Shown: positions 1 through 6,500 of the stretch, one piece after another
How the letters are laid out: every line of letters begins with the position of its first letter
Numbering within the stretch: position 1 is the stretch's first letter
Assembly (NCBI GenBank): GCA_903861235.1
Contig: CAIOTP010000100.1
Coordinates: 1-9,204, forward strand
Source: an uncultured bacterium
GTDB lineage: Bacteria > Planctomycetota > Phycisphaerae > Phycisphaerales > SM1A02
Direction of reading: 5' to 3'
DNA: 9,204 nt
Position numbers and translations under genes: made by a program
Notes under the pieces: model-generated
Told to the model about the DNA's origin: nothing
The model's database searches: none
What the model saw: the letters and a program-made list of their open reading frames with translations, nothing else

Positions 1-632
1 CCCACGGTGCTCACCGTGATCCGGCGAGCCCCGATGCCCAGGCCCCATGCCGAGTTGAGCGTGCGGATGGCGCCGGTGACCGCCTCGAAGTTGGCCAGCG
101 GTTCGCCCATGCCCATGAAGACGACATGACTGATGCGGCCGACGCCCTCGAGCCGCCCGAGTCGCCAGACCTGCTCCACGATCCGCCCACGGGTCAGGTT
201 GCCCTCCAGACCGCCGATGCCGCTGGCGCAGAAGCGGCAGCCCACCGGACATCCGACCTGGCTGGACACGCACGCGGTGCGTCGCTCCTCCGCCGGAATC
301 ATGACGCACTCCGTGCGCCGCTCCTCGGCGTCCAGGATCGGCAGGGCCGTGACACCCCCGGGCCGGGCGTCCGGCCAGGCCATGAGCAGCTTCTGCGTGC
401 CGTCGGTGGCCGCCAGGTGCCGGCGGACCTCGCCGCGCTCGAAAACCATCTCGCGGGCCACCCTTTCGCGAGCGGCCTTGGACAGGTCGGTCATGGCCGC
501 GGTGTCGATCACGCCGCGCCGATAGACCCAGTCCTGCAGCTGCCTGGCCGTGAAGGGCGGGAGATCGCGCTCCTGCATCCAGCCGCGCAGGCCCTGCTCG
601 TCCAGCTCGAAGAACCCCTCGGGAGGGGCCAT
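1..632 (-). CDS. rlmN: RlmN, dual-specificity 23S rRNA / tRNA adenine-C2 methyltransferase (3' end outside window)
   Basis: Radical SAM enzyme that methylates C2 of A2503 in 23S rRNA and A37 of some tRNAs. About 210 residues are visible; the C-terminus, with the second catalytic cysteine, lies beyond base 1. Seen: an N-terminal accessory domain (residues ~1-95), then C-V-S-S-Q-V-G-C leading into the CX3CX2C cluster motif at C128, C132 and C135. C121 lies seven residues before the first cluster cysteine, the spacing of E. coli C118, which resolves the protein-RNA adduct. A GMGEP SAM-binding motif and the 'ITVSTVG' strand follow. The ATG at 632 lies 4 nt after the ispH stop, with no Shine-Dalgarno, so translation is probably coupled to ispH. 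The stretch 'EERRTxCV' occurs twice (residues 103-110 and 115-122). Cfr is a related alternative, but the N-terminal domain and context fit RlmN. Identification is secure. Confidence 0.95.
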   Translation of the reverse strand, partial: MAPPEGFFELDEQGLRGWMQERDLPPFTARQLQDWVYRRGVIDTAAMTDLSKAARERVAREMVFERGEVRRHLAATDGTQKLLMAWPDARPGGVTALPILDAEERRTECVMIPAEERRTACVSSQVGCPVGCRFCASGIGGLEGNLTRGRIVEQVWRLGRLEGVGRISHVVFMGMGEPLANFEAVTGAIRTLNSAWGLGIGARRITVSTV

Positions 633-636
633 GGGA

Positions 637-1698
637 TCAGCCCGTGGCGCCGACGGTCAGGTCGACGGTGCGGTGCGGAATGCGGCGCTCCTGCAGCCAG
701 GTGTCGAGGGCGGGGCCGCTGTCCTGACGGATCACTCGGCGGCCGGTGGGATCCACGCCACGATCGCGCATGAGCTGCTTCAGGGTGCCCGGCAGGCCGA
801 ACTCGACCTCCTCGCGGTAGATGTCGCGCTGCTCCACCTCGCCGCCGAACCGCTGGATCAGGTCCATGATCAGGTCGTGCACCAGATCCTCGGGGGCGCT
901 CGCGCCGGCCGTGATCAGCACCGTCTTCACGCCGTCGAACCACTCGGCGCGGAGCTCGCTGCGGTCGTCGATCAGGCGGGCCTTGGTGCCCACGTTCTCG
1001 CTGATCTCGGTCAGCCGCACCGAGTTGCTGCTGTTGCGGCTGCCCACCACGAGCACCAGGTCCGCGTCCGGAGCGATGGCCCGCACGGCGCGCTGGCGGT
1101 TGGTGGTGGCGTAGCAGATGTCGCTCGAGGGCGGCTCCTTGAGCAGGGGGAAGGCCTGCTTGAGCGCCTTGATGATCACGTCGGCGTCGTCGGTGCTGAG
1201 GGTGGTCTGCGTCAGGTAGACCAGTTTGGAGGGATCATGGATGACCAGCTTGGCGATGTCCGCAGGACTCTCCACCACCTGGATGGCGTCCGGCGCCTCG
1301 CCCCGCGTGCCCACCACTTCCTGATGGTTCAGGTGACCCACCAGCAGGATCTGGTAGCCGGCCTTCGCGTAGCGGATCGCCTCGTTGTGCACCTTCGTGA
1401 CCAGCGGGCAGGTGGCGTCGATGGCGGTCAGGCGGCGCTGCTCGGCCTGCTGACGGACCGCGGGACTGACGCCGTGCGCACTGAAGACGACCATGGAGCC
1501 TTCGGGCACCTCGGACAGGTCCTCGATGAACTTCACGCCGCGGCCGCGGAACCGCTCGACCACGTGACGGTTGTGCACGATCTCGTGATAGACGTAGATC
1601 GGGTCTCCGGGGCACAGGTGCAGCAGCTGATCGACCACGTCGATCGCCATGTACACGCCGGCGCAGAATCCACGGGGGTTGGCCAGGATCAGCTTCAT
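637..1698 (-). CDS. ispH: IspH (LytB), 4-hydroxy-3-methylbut-2-enyl diphosphate reductase
   Basis: Cytosolic [4Fe-4S] enzyme that reduces HMBPP to IPP and DMAPP, the last step of the MEP isoprenoid pathway. The 353-residue protein begins MKLILANPRGFCAG. Cluster cysteines are at C12, C97 and C195, matching the family pattern. Substrate-site residues are visible: H42 in 'HEIVHN', H125 and E127 in 'GHLNHQEVVGT', the 'TQTTLS' stretch at 163-168, S223-S224-N225 in 'NSSNS', and S267 in 'TAGASAPED'. E. coli IspH is 316 residues; the excess here is mostly a C-terminal tail from about residue 317. The open frame continues 37 codons further upstream, but ATG 1698 is chosen because MKLILANPRG is the family N-terminus and the upstream stretch crosses into divergent ilvE. 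It is probably the first gene of an ispH-rlmN operon, with a -10-like box just upstream. Confidence 0.97.
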   Translation of the reverse strand: MKLILANPRGFCAGVYMAIDVVDQLLHLCPGDPIYVYHEIVHNRHVVERFRGRGVKFIEDLSEVPEGSMVVFSAHGVSPAVRQQAEQRRLTAIDATCPLVTKVHNEAIRYAKAGYQILLVGHLNHQEVVGTRGEAPDAIQVVESPADIAKLVIHDPSKLVYLTQTTLSTDDADVIIKALKQAFPLLKEPPSSDICYATTNRQRAVRAIAPDADLVLVVGSRNSSNSVRLTEISENVGTKARLIDDRSELRAEWFDGVKTVLITAGASAPEDLVHDLIMDLIQRFGGEVEQRDIYREEVEFGLPGTLKQLMRDRGVDPTGRRVIRQDSGPALDTWLQERRIPHRTVDLTVGATG

Positions 1699-1709
1699 GG
1701 GAGCGGGGG

Positions 1710-1715
1710 ATGATA
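1710..1715 (-). promoter_or_regulatory. Putative -10 box of ispH-rlmN
   Basis: Minus-strand TATCAT (5 of 6 to TATAAT) ends 11 nt before the ispH ATG, which puts the expected transcript start about 5 nt upstream of it. No Shine-Dalgarno could fit in so short a leader, and none is seen in the 43-bp spacer. No good -35 box is visible. This is inference from motif position only. Confidence 0.45.
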
Positions 1716-1728
1716 GCCCTTTCGCTGC

Positions 1729-1734
1729 TAATCT
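1729..1734 (+). promoter_or_regulatory. Putative extended -10 box of ilvE, predicted leaderless
   Basis: TAATCT preceded by TGC (extended -10 form, TGn) ends 7 nt before the ilvE ATG at 1742. The expected transcript start is at about 1741, so the mRNA would begin essentially at the start codon. No Shine-Dalgarno is present upstream of ilvE. No clear -35 is visible; the extended -10 could compensate. This is inference from the sequence. Confidence 0.5.
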
Positions 1735-1741
1735 TCGGGCC

Positions 1742-2632
1742 ATGACACTCACGGCAACCGGACCGGTCGTGTGGATCGATGGACGCATCGTGGCCCCCGA
1801 CGAGGCCATGGTCAGCGTCTACGACCACGGTCTCCTCTACGGCGACGGCATCTTCGAGGGCATCCGCGTGTACGGCGGCAGGATCTTCAAGATGAAGTCC
1901 CACCTGGACCGTCTCTGGGCCGGCTGCGAGGCCATCCGACTGACGCCCGCGGTGTCGCGGGTCGAGCTCGAACGGGCGCTGCGCGAGGCCGTGGCCGCCA
2001 GCGGACTGCGTGACGCGTACATCCGTCTGGTCATCACCCGCGGCAAGGGCTCGCTGGGCCTGAGCCCCAATCACTGCCCACGTGCCGGCACCATCGTCAT
2101 CGTGGACCGGATCCACCTCTACCCGCCCGAGATGTACGCGCAGGGCATGCCCATCATCGTGGCCAAGCGGCCCCGGATTCCCGCCGCGTGCCTGGACCCG
2201 GCGATCAAGAGCCTGAACTATCTCAACAACATCCTGGCCAAGGTGGAAGCCATCGACGCCGGGGTGCACGAGGCGATCATGCTGAACGTGGAAGGGTTCG
2301 TCTCGGAGTGCACCGGAGACAACATCTTCACGGTGAAGGGCGGTCAGATCGCCACGCCGCCGGTGACCGCCGGCATCCTTCGCGGCGTCACCCGCCGCTT
2401 CGTCATCGACACGCTGGCTCCCGCCCTGGGCCTGAAGGTGGCCGAGCGGCCCATGCGGCTCGAGGAGGTGCTCGCCGCGGACGAGGTCTTCCTGACCGGC
2501 ACCGCGGCGGAGGTGATCGGCGTCTCCAGCATCGACGGTCGTCGGATCGGCTCCGGTTCCGTGGGTCCCGTGACCCAGCGGCTGGAGGCCGAGTTCCATC
2601 GCATCGTGCGCATGGAAGCCCCCGAGGACTGA
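1742..2632 (+). CDS. ilvE: Branched-chain-amino-acid aminotransferase (class IV, PLP)
   Basis: PLP enzyme that interconverts Leu, Ile and Val with their 2-oxo acids, the last step of their synthesis. At 296 residues it has the usual family length. Motifs seen: 'YDHGLLYGDGIFEGIRVYGG' near residues 27-46 (substrate-side loop), R100, the PLP-binding lysine K156 in 'AIKSLNYLNN', E189 in 'VSECTGDNIF' contacting the pyridine nitrogen, the 'TAGILRG' phosphate-binding turn at 209-215, and 'LTGTAAEV' at 251-258. The EGIRVYGG loop and SLNYLNN favour IlvE over D-amino-acid transaminase or aminodeoxychorismate lyase of the same fold. The frame is open further upstream, but ATG 1742 is chosen because the preceding codons overlap divergent ispH and a -10-like box lies directly before it. 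A membrane-protein gene follows after 3 nt. Confidence 0.94.
   Translation: MTLTATGPVVWIDGRIVAPDEAMVSVYDHGLLYGDGIFEGIRVYGGRIFKMKSHLDRLWAGCEAIRLTPAVSRVELERALREAVAASGLRDAYIRLVITRGKGSLGLSPNHCPRAGTIVIVDRIHLYPPEMYAQGMPIIVAKRPRIPAACLDPAIKSLNYLNNILAKVEAIDAGVHEAIMLNVEGFVSECTGDNIFTVKGGQIATPPVTAGILRGVTRRFVIDTLAPALGLKVAERPMRLEEVLAADEVFLTGTAAEVIGVSSIDGRRIGSGSVGPVTQRLEAEFHRIVRMEAPED
2624..2628 (+). promoter_or_regulatory. Shine-Dalgarno (GAGGA) fixing the GTG start at 2636
   Basis: GAGGA lies in the last codons of ilvE, 7 nt before GTG 2636. It decides the start of the downstream membrane-protein gene, whose first in-frame ATG is about 72 codons later, inside a membrane helix. It also shows that this genome does use canonical ribosome sites for operon-internal genes. 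Confidence 0.75.
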
Positions 2633-2635
2633 ACC

Positions 2636-3529
2636 GTGGGTGGCAACCGGTTCACGGGCGTCGACCGGATCGTGATCATCGTGGTGGGAGCGATCGTGCT
2701 CCTGGTCGCGGCCCTTTCCCTGAGCGCGGGCGCGTGGGAGGCCTCCAGGCTGGTGCTGGCCGGGCTGGCCGCCGGGGTGGCGTACGCGTTGGTCCGCGGT
2801 TGCCTGTCCCTTCGCGGGGGTTTGCTGACGGCGATCGGCTGGGTGGGAAGCATGGCGGCGGTGGCGGCCTTCCTGCTGACCCTGTTCCTGCTCTTTGGGA
2901 GTGGTGGATCCGCCAGTCCCGCCGGCTCGTCGCCGCGGCTGCTTCTCCTTCTCGGGCTTGTCGCCGTGCTCGTGGCCGACGGCGCCTTCGTGGTGCGCTG
3001 CCGTCTGCGGCACTGGCTTCCACGCGGGGCTGCGGCCCTGGCCCTGCTGTCACTGGGTGTGGTCGTCGTTCTGTCCCTGCAGACCGTGATCCAGGCCGAC
3101 TGGTCGGCCTTCGGATGGATCACTCCGGGCGGTCGAAGCAGCAGCGACACCATGCTCCTGCTGATGGCAGCGGGGCTGCTGGCACACCTCACGCTCCCCT
3201 CGTGCGGTCGCTGGGAGCGGGATCGCGAGGCGGCGCGCATGGCCGGCATGCCGGATCGCGCGCTGGCCACCTTGCAGTGCCCTCGCTGCGAACAGTGGCT
3301 GCAGATGCGGTCGGGATTCATCGCCTGTCCGGGCTGCGCCCTGGCCATCCGATTCGAGTTCAACGAGCCGCGATGCCGCTGCGGCTATCCGCTGCACCGG
3401 CTCTCGGGATCCCGGTGTCCGGAGTGCGGTCGCGAGGTGCCTTCCGGCGAGCGGTGGGGCCGGGCCGCGCGCACCGGCGGCGAGTCGGTCACCGCGGCTC
3501 CGCCTCCACCGAGCCCACCGTCAGCGTGA
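2636..3529 (+). CDS. Membrane protein with six predicted helices and two C-terminal zinc ribbons
   Basis: No specific function recognised. The protein has 297 residues from a GTG start backed by a good Shine-Dalgarno, 3 nt after ilvE. Six hydrophobic segments are visible, near residues 11-31, 37-54, 62-88, 102-120, 131-151 and 172-188. A soluble tail follows with two Cys-rich knuckle pairs: C215/C218 with C231/C234, and C247/C249 with C261/C264. The second has the form C-x-CGYPL...CPECG, close to the 'CGYDLRGL...CPECG' ribbon common in Planctomycetota proteins, though its first knuckle is CxC rather than CxxC. The last ~30 residues are Gly/Ser/Pro-rich (PPPPSPPS) and presumably disordered. 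They are encoded over the 3' end of mqnC on the other strand. The tail may bind a partner or nucleic acid, but nothing shows which. Co-transcription with ilvE is likely. Confidence 0.8.
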   Translation: MGGNRFTGVDRIVIIVVGAIVLLVAALSLSAGAWEASRLVLAGLAAGVAYALVRGCLSLRGGLLTAIGWVGSMAAVAAFLLTLFLLFGSGGSASPAGSSPRLLLLLGLVAVLVADGAFVVRCRLRHWLPRGAAALALLSLGVVVVLSLQTVIQADWSAFGWITPGGRSSSDTMLLLMAAGLLAHLTLPSCGRWERDREAARMAGMPDRALATLQCPRCEQWLQMRSGFIACPGCALAIRFEFNEPRCRCGYPLHRLSGSRCPECGREVPSGERWGRAARTGGESVTAAPPPPSPPSA

Positions 3530-4889
3530 CCGACGTGGGCTTCTCGCGGGGCGACTCCGCGTGCAGCTTGCGGGGGCGGTGCTCCGCCCAGTTCCGCACC
3601 CGCAGGTCCGGGCTTGCGGCGCCGTCGTGCACGCGGAGCAGGTCGTAGCGGTTGTCGCGCTGGGCGGGCAGGAATCCCGCGTCTCGGATCAGGCGGCAGA
3701 TCTCCGCCTCGTTCAGGCAATGCGTGGTGCCGGCGCTGCTGACCACGTTCTCCTCCATCATCACGCTGCCCATGTCGTTGGCGCCGTGCCGCAGGCCGGC
3801 CTGTCCCACCAGCGGACCCATGGTCACCCAGCTGCTGCCGATGCTCCACACGTTGTCCAGGTGCAGGCGGCTCACGGCCTGGGTCCGCAGGTAGTCGGTG
3901 CTGCCACTCATGCGCACCCGGCGGCCGAACTCCGGATGGCTCTCCTTGGATCCGTCGCCGTCGAGGCGGGCCACCACGTCGCCCGGAAAGGGGTCCTGCA
4001 GTCGGTCCCCGGGGCCCTCGCCCCAGTTCCTCGCCCGGCCCAGCGGCGTGTTCTCGCGCTGGAACGACCAGCTGATGAAGGCCATGCAGCGGCCGCCGCC
4101 GTCCCTCGCGAAGTCGGCCACCGCCCGGTCCTGCCACGACCGGACCTGCTCCATGTGGTGAATGCGGTCGGCGTAGCCCTCGATGTGGCCGAACATCATG
4201 GTTGCGCTGGTGTTCATGCCCAGGCGGTGCGCCTCGCGCATCACGGAGAGCCACTCGTCGCCGGTGCACTTGCCCAGTCCGATCTTGCGCCGCACGGCGG
4301 GTGCGAAGATCTCGCCACCGCCGCCCGGCACGCTGTCCAGGCCGGCGTCGCGCAGCCGGCGCAGGACGAAGGCCAGCTTCTCCGGCAGGGTGTCGCCCGG
4401 CGGGTCGAAGAAGCGGACGAACTCGACGAATTCCGGCGGGCTGAAGGCGTGCACGTGCACCTGCGGGAAGCGGGACTTGATGGCCCGCAGCAGGTCCTCG
4501 TACCAGCCCAGCGGCAGCCCGGGGTGCATGCCGCCCTGCATCAGGATCTGCGTGCCACCGATGTCGACCAGCTCCTGGATCTTCTGCAGGATCCGCTCCA
4601 CGGGCAGCACGTACGCGTCCGCGTCGCCCTCGTCCCGCCGGAAGGCGCAGAAGGTGCACTTGGCGGTGCACACGTTCGTGTAGTTGATGTTGCGGTCGAT
4701 CACGTAGGTGCGGATGGCGTCCCCGTGAACCGCACGGCATCGCTGGTCGGCCCAGAAGCCCAGTTCGGGCAGCGGCATGTCCGTCAGCAGGCGAAGCGAC
4801 TGCTCCGGCGTCAGGCGCGCCTCGCCATGGACCACCGCCTGGAGCAGGCCGCGGTCGAAGGCGTCGAGCTGAGGCCGGGTGTCGGGCAT
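3489..4889 (-). CDS. mqnC: MqnC, cyclic dehypoxanthinyl futalosine synthase (radical SAM)
   Basis: Radical SAM enzyme of the futalosine route to menaquinone; it cyclises dehypoxanthine futalosine. The 466-residue protein carries 'NINYTNVC' and the CX3CX2C motif at C74, C78 and C81. It continues with 'ILMQGGMHPGLPLGWYEDLLRA', 'HAFSPPEF' (148-154), 'DSVPGGGGEIF' (185-195), 'TMMFGHIEG' (230-238) and 'MMEENVVSSAGT' (377-388). The QGG-HP-LPL-WYEDLLRAIK run and EENVVS-AGT fit MqnC rather than MqnE. The family is usually about 360-380 residues. The extra length is an insertion of roughly 40 residues at 283-328 and a C-terminal extension after ~420. The frame is open far upstream over the transporter gene, but MPDTRPQL at 4889 is the natural start and a -10-like box sits 7 nt before it. 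Its 3' end overlaps the convergent membrane-protein gene by 41 bp. Confidence 0.93.
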   Translation of the reverse strand: MPDTRPQLDAFDRGLLQAVVHGEARLTPEQSLRLLTDMPLPELGFWADQRCRAVHGDAIRTYVIDRNINYTNVCTAKCTFCAFRRDEGDADAYVLPVERILQKIQELVDIGGTQILMQGGMHPGLPLGWYEDLLRAIKSRFPQVHVHAFSPPEFVEFVRFFDPPGDTLPEKLAFVLRRLRDAGLDSVPGGGGEIFAPAVRRKIGLGKCTGDEWLSVMREAHRLGMNTSATMMFGHIEGYADRIHHMEQVRSWQDRAVADFARDGGGRCMAFISWSFQRENTPLGRARNWGEGPGDRLQDPFPGDVVARLDGDGSKESHPEFGRRVRMSGSTDYLRTQAVSRLHLDNVWSIGSSWVTMGPLVGQAGLRHGANDMGSVMMEENVVSSAGTTHCLNEAEICRLIRDAGFLPAQRDNRYDLLRVHDGAASPDLRVRNWAEHRPRKLHAESPREKPTSVTLTVGSVEAEPR

Positions 4890-4896
4890 TCCGGCG

Positions 4897-4902
4897 AGTG
4901 TA
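4897..4902 (-). promoter_or_regulatory. Putative -10 box of mqnC, predicted leaderless
   Basis: Minus-strand TACACT (4 of 6 to TATAAT, including the key TA....T) ends 7 nt before the mqnC ATG, so the expected transcript start is the base before the start codon. The 38-nt gap after the transporter stop has no Shine-Dalgarno. No good -35 is seen. mqnC could also be read from upstream as part of the lipoprotein-transporter unit. Confidence 0.45.
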
Positions 4903-4927
4903 GAAGCCCGGAGCCCACCGGTCGAAG

Positions 4928-6478
4928 TCAGACCCGCAGCCGCTCCCAGCCGGGCTGGAGGAACCGCCACAGGAAAAGCAGGCCGCGCACCACCAGCTCG
5001 ATGCTCAGGGCCCACCAGATGCCGGCCAGACCCCAGCCCATCCAGACGCCCAGGGCCCAGGCCAGCGGCAGGCGGATGCCGTAGATGCTGCCCACCGTGA
5101 TCAGCAGGATGGAGCGAGTGTCGCCCACGCCGCGCAGCCCGTTGCGGAGCGTCATGCCCATGGCGAAGAAGATCTGCACCGCCCCGCACGCGAACAGGGT
5201 CCGAGGCACCTCCTCCAGGTGCACCGGCTCGGCGCTGATCACGCTGGTCAGCCACCGGCCCTGCGTCATGAACAGCAGTCCCATGGGACCCATGATCGCC
5301 ATGCCGACCGCCGTGCAGGCCCACATGGCCTTGCGGGCCATGCGCGGGTTCCTCGCCCCCAGGTACTGGCCCGCCAGGGCGCCCGCCGCGATGCCCATGG
5401 CGAAGCCCGGAAGGAAGCTGAAGGACTCCCACTGCACGGTGATCATGTGGGCGCCCACCAGGCCCTCGCGGGGGGCCTGCCCCGTGCCGCCCCGTGCCAC
5501 GATGCCGATGAAGCCCAGCAGGAACAGGCTGCTGGCCCACATGGCCAGCCCCTCCATGAAGTTCGGCACGCCGACTCGCGTGATGCGTGTGGACATCGAC
5601 CGGGTGGGCCGGAGGTCCGACCACTCCAGTCGGAGGTCCTTCACGCCGCGACGCATGACCACCAGGGTGGCCAGTCCGCCGCAGACGTAGCTGAGGGCGG
5701 TGCCCGCCGCGATGCCCCACACGCCCCATGCCACGGGATCCAGCGGAACCGGACTGGGCAGGGCCCATTCGCCCGCCCGCAGCGTGACGCCGCTGAGCAG
5801 CCAGCTGGCGATCACGTTCACCACGTTCACGCCGATCGAGATCCAGCTGGGCCGGGCGGTCTCTCCCGCCCCGTGCAGGCACATGGTGCCCACGTTCATC
5901 AACCCGCAGAAGGGCATGCTCCACGCGATCGTGCGCACGTAGGTGCCGCAGTGGGCCTCGGCCTCGGGGGAGAGGCCGGACACCAGGGCCAGTGGATGCA
6001 CGAGCGCCGCCATGGCCAGGCCCACCACCGCGCCCCACGCCAGGCCCAGCGTCACGCTCTGCCCGAGTGCAGCGTGCGCGTCCGCGCGGTCGCCGCTGCC
6101 CATGGCGCGGGCGATGATCGCCTGTCCGCCCACACCCAGTCCCGCGAAGGCGATGCCGGTGAACCACGCCACGTAGGCGCCGATCCCGATCGCGTCCATG
6201 GCGGCGACCACGATGGGCGCGGGCAGGTTGCCCGCGATCATCTTGTCCACCAGTCCCACGCACGCGATCATGAGCTGCTGCAGCAGCACCGGCATGGCCA
6301 GGATCCAGATGGCCGTCCGCAGGCTCTTTCCCGCCAGCCGACCGCTGCGGATCACGCCCTCCTCCACCTGGGCGGCGTCGCTCTCCGAGGCCGTGATCAG
6401 CGGCTCCACAGGATCGTCGGGACCGACCGCTGCGTGCACCAGCGGACCGGCCCGCTCGCTTTCGCGACCCGGGTTCAC
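4928..6478 (-). CDS. MATE-family multidrug/toxin efflux transporter
   Basis: Inner-membrane antiporter of the MATE family, which expels organic cations or drugs using a Na+ or H+ gradient; the substrate cannot be read here. With about 12 hydrophobic segments in two halves, it shows family marks: 'LAMPVLLQQLMIACVGLVDKMI' in helix 1, 'GLGVGGQAIIARAMGSGD', 'GAGETARPSWISIGVNVVNV', 'GVPNFMEGLAMW' opening the second half, 'AGQYLGARNPRMARKA', and 'LRNGLRGVGDT'. The start is uncertain. GTG 6478 (516 aa) lies 22 nt after the lipoprotein stop and gives a ~50-residue hydrophilic N-terminal extension with high GC at third positions. GTG 6355 (475 aa, nearer the usual length) has GGAGG 5 nt upstream. The ATG at 6562 would overlap the lipoprotein gene by 62 bp and is unlikely. 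It is probably co-transcribed with the lipoprotein gene. Confidence 0.9.
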   Translation of the reverse strand: MNPGRESERAGPLVHAAVGPDDPVEPLITASESDAAQVEEGVIRSGRLAGKSLRTAIWILAMPVLLQQLMIACVGLVDKMIAGNLPAPIVVAAMDAIGIGAYVAWFTGIAFAGLGVGGQAIIARAMGSGDRADAHAALGQSVTLGLAWGAVVGLAMAALVHPLALVSGLSPEAEAHCGTYVRTIAWSMPFCGLMNVGTMCLHGAGETARPSWISIGVNVVNVIASWLLSGVTLRAGEWALPSPVPLDPVAWGVWGIAAGTALSYVCGGLATLVVMRRGVKDLRLEWSDLRPTRSMSTRITRVGVPNFMEGLAMWASSLFLLGFIGIVARGGTGQAPREGLVGAHMITVQWESFSFLPGFAMGIAAGALAGQYLGARNPRMARKAMWACTAVGMAIMGPMGLLFMTQGRWLTSVISAEPVHLEEVPRTLFACGAVQIFFAMGMTLRNGLRGVGDTRSILLITVGSIYGIRLPLAWALGVWMGWGLAGIWWALSIELVVRGLLFLWRFLQPGWERLRV

Positions 6479-6500
6479 GGCGCCCGACCTGCGCGGGCAC

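Noticed and set aside
1699..1809. 37-codon N-terminal extension of IspH
   Set aside because: The family N-terminus is MKLILANPRGFC, and the extension would lie over the divergent ilvE start and promoter.
1235..3013. Minus-strand 592-codon open frame across ispH, ilvE and the membrane protein
   Set aside because: It crosses three genes with good protein motifs and reads as Gly/His/Arg-rich noise.
3243..3254. 12-bp perfect palindrome CCGGCATGCCGG as an operator
   Set aside because: It lies mid-gene in the membrane-protein coding sequence, stands alone, and is expected by chance at this GC content.
3561..5084. Long plus-strand open frame (507 codons) opposite mqnC
   Set aside because: The product is Ala/His/Val/Gln-rich with no family motifs and mirrors the mqnC codons on the other strand, whose motifs are clear.
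3489..6500. An unbroken 1003-codon minus-strand frame that could be read as one fusion protein ending in MqnC
   Set aside because: The part upstream of 4889 is an out-of-frame reading of the MATE gene (Gly/Arg/Pro/His-rich, no domain), while the MATE frame itself is intact. High GC removes chance stops.
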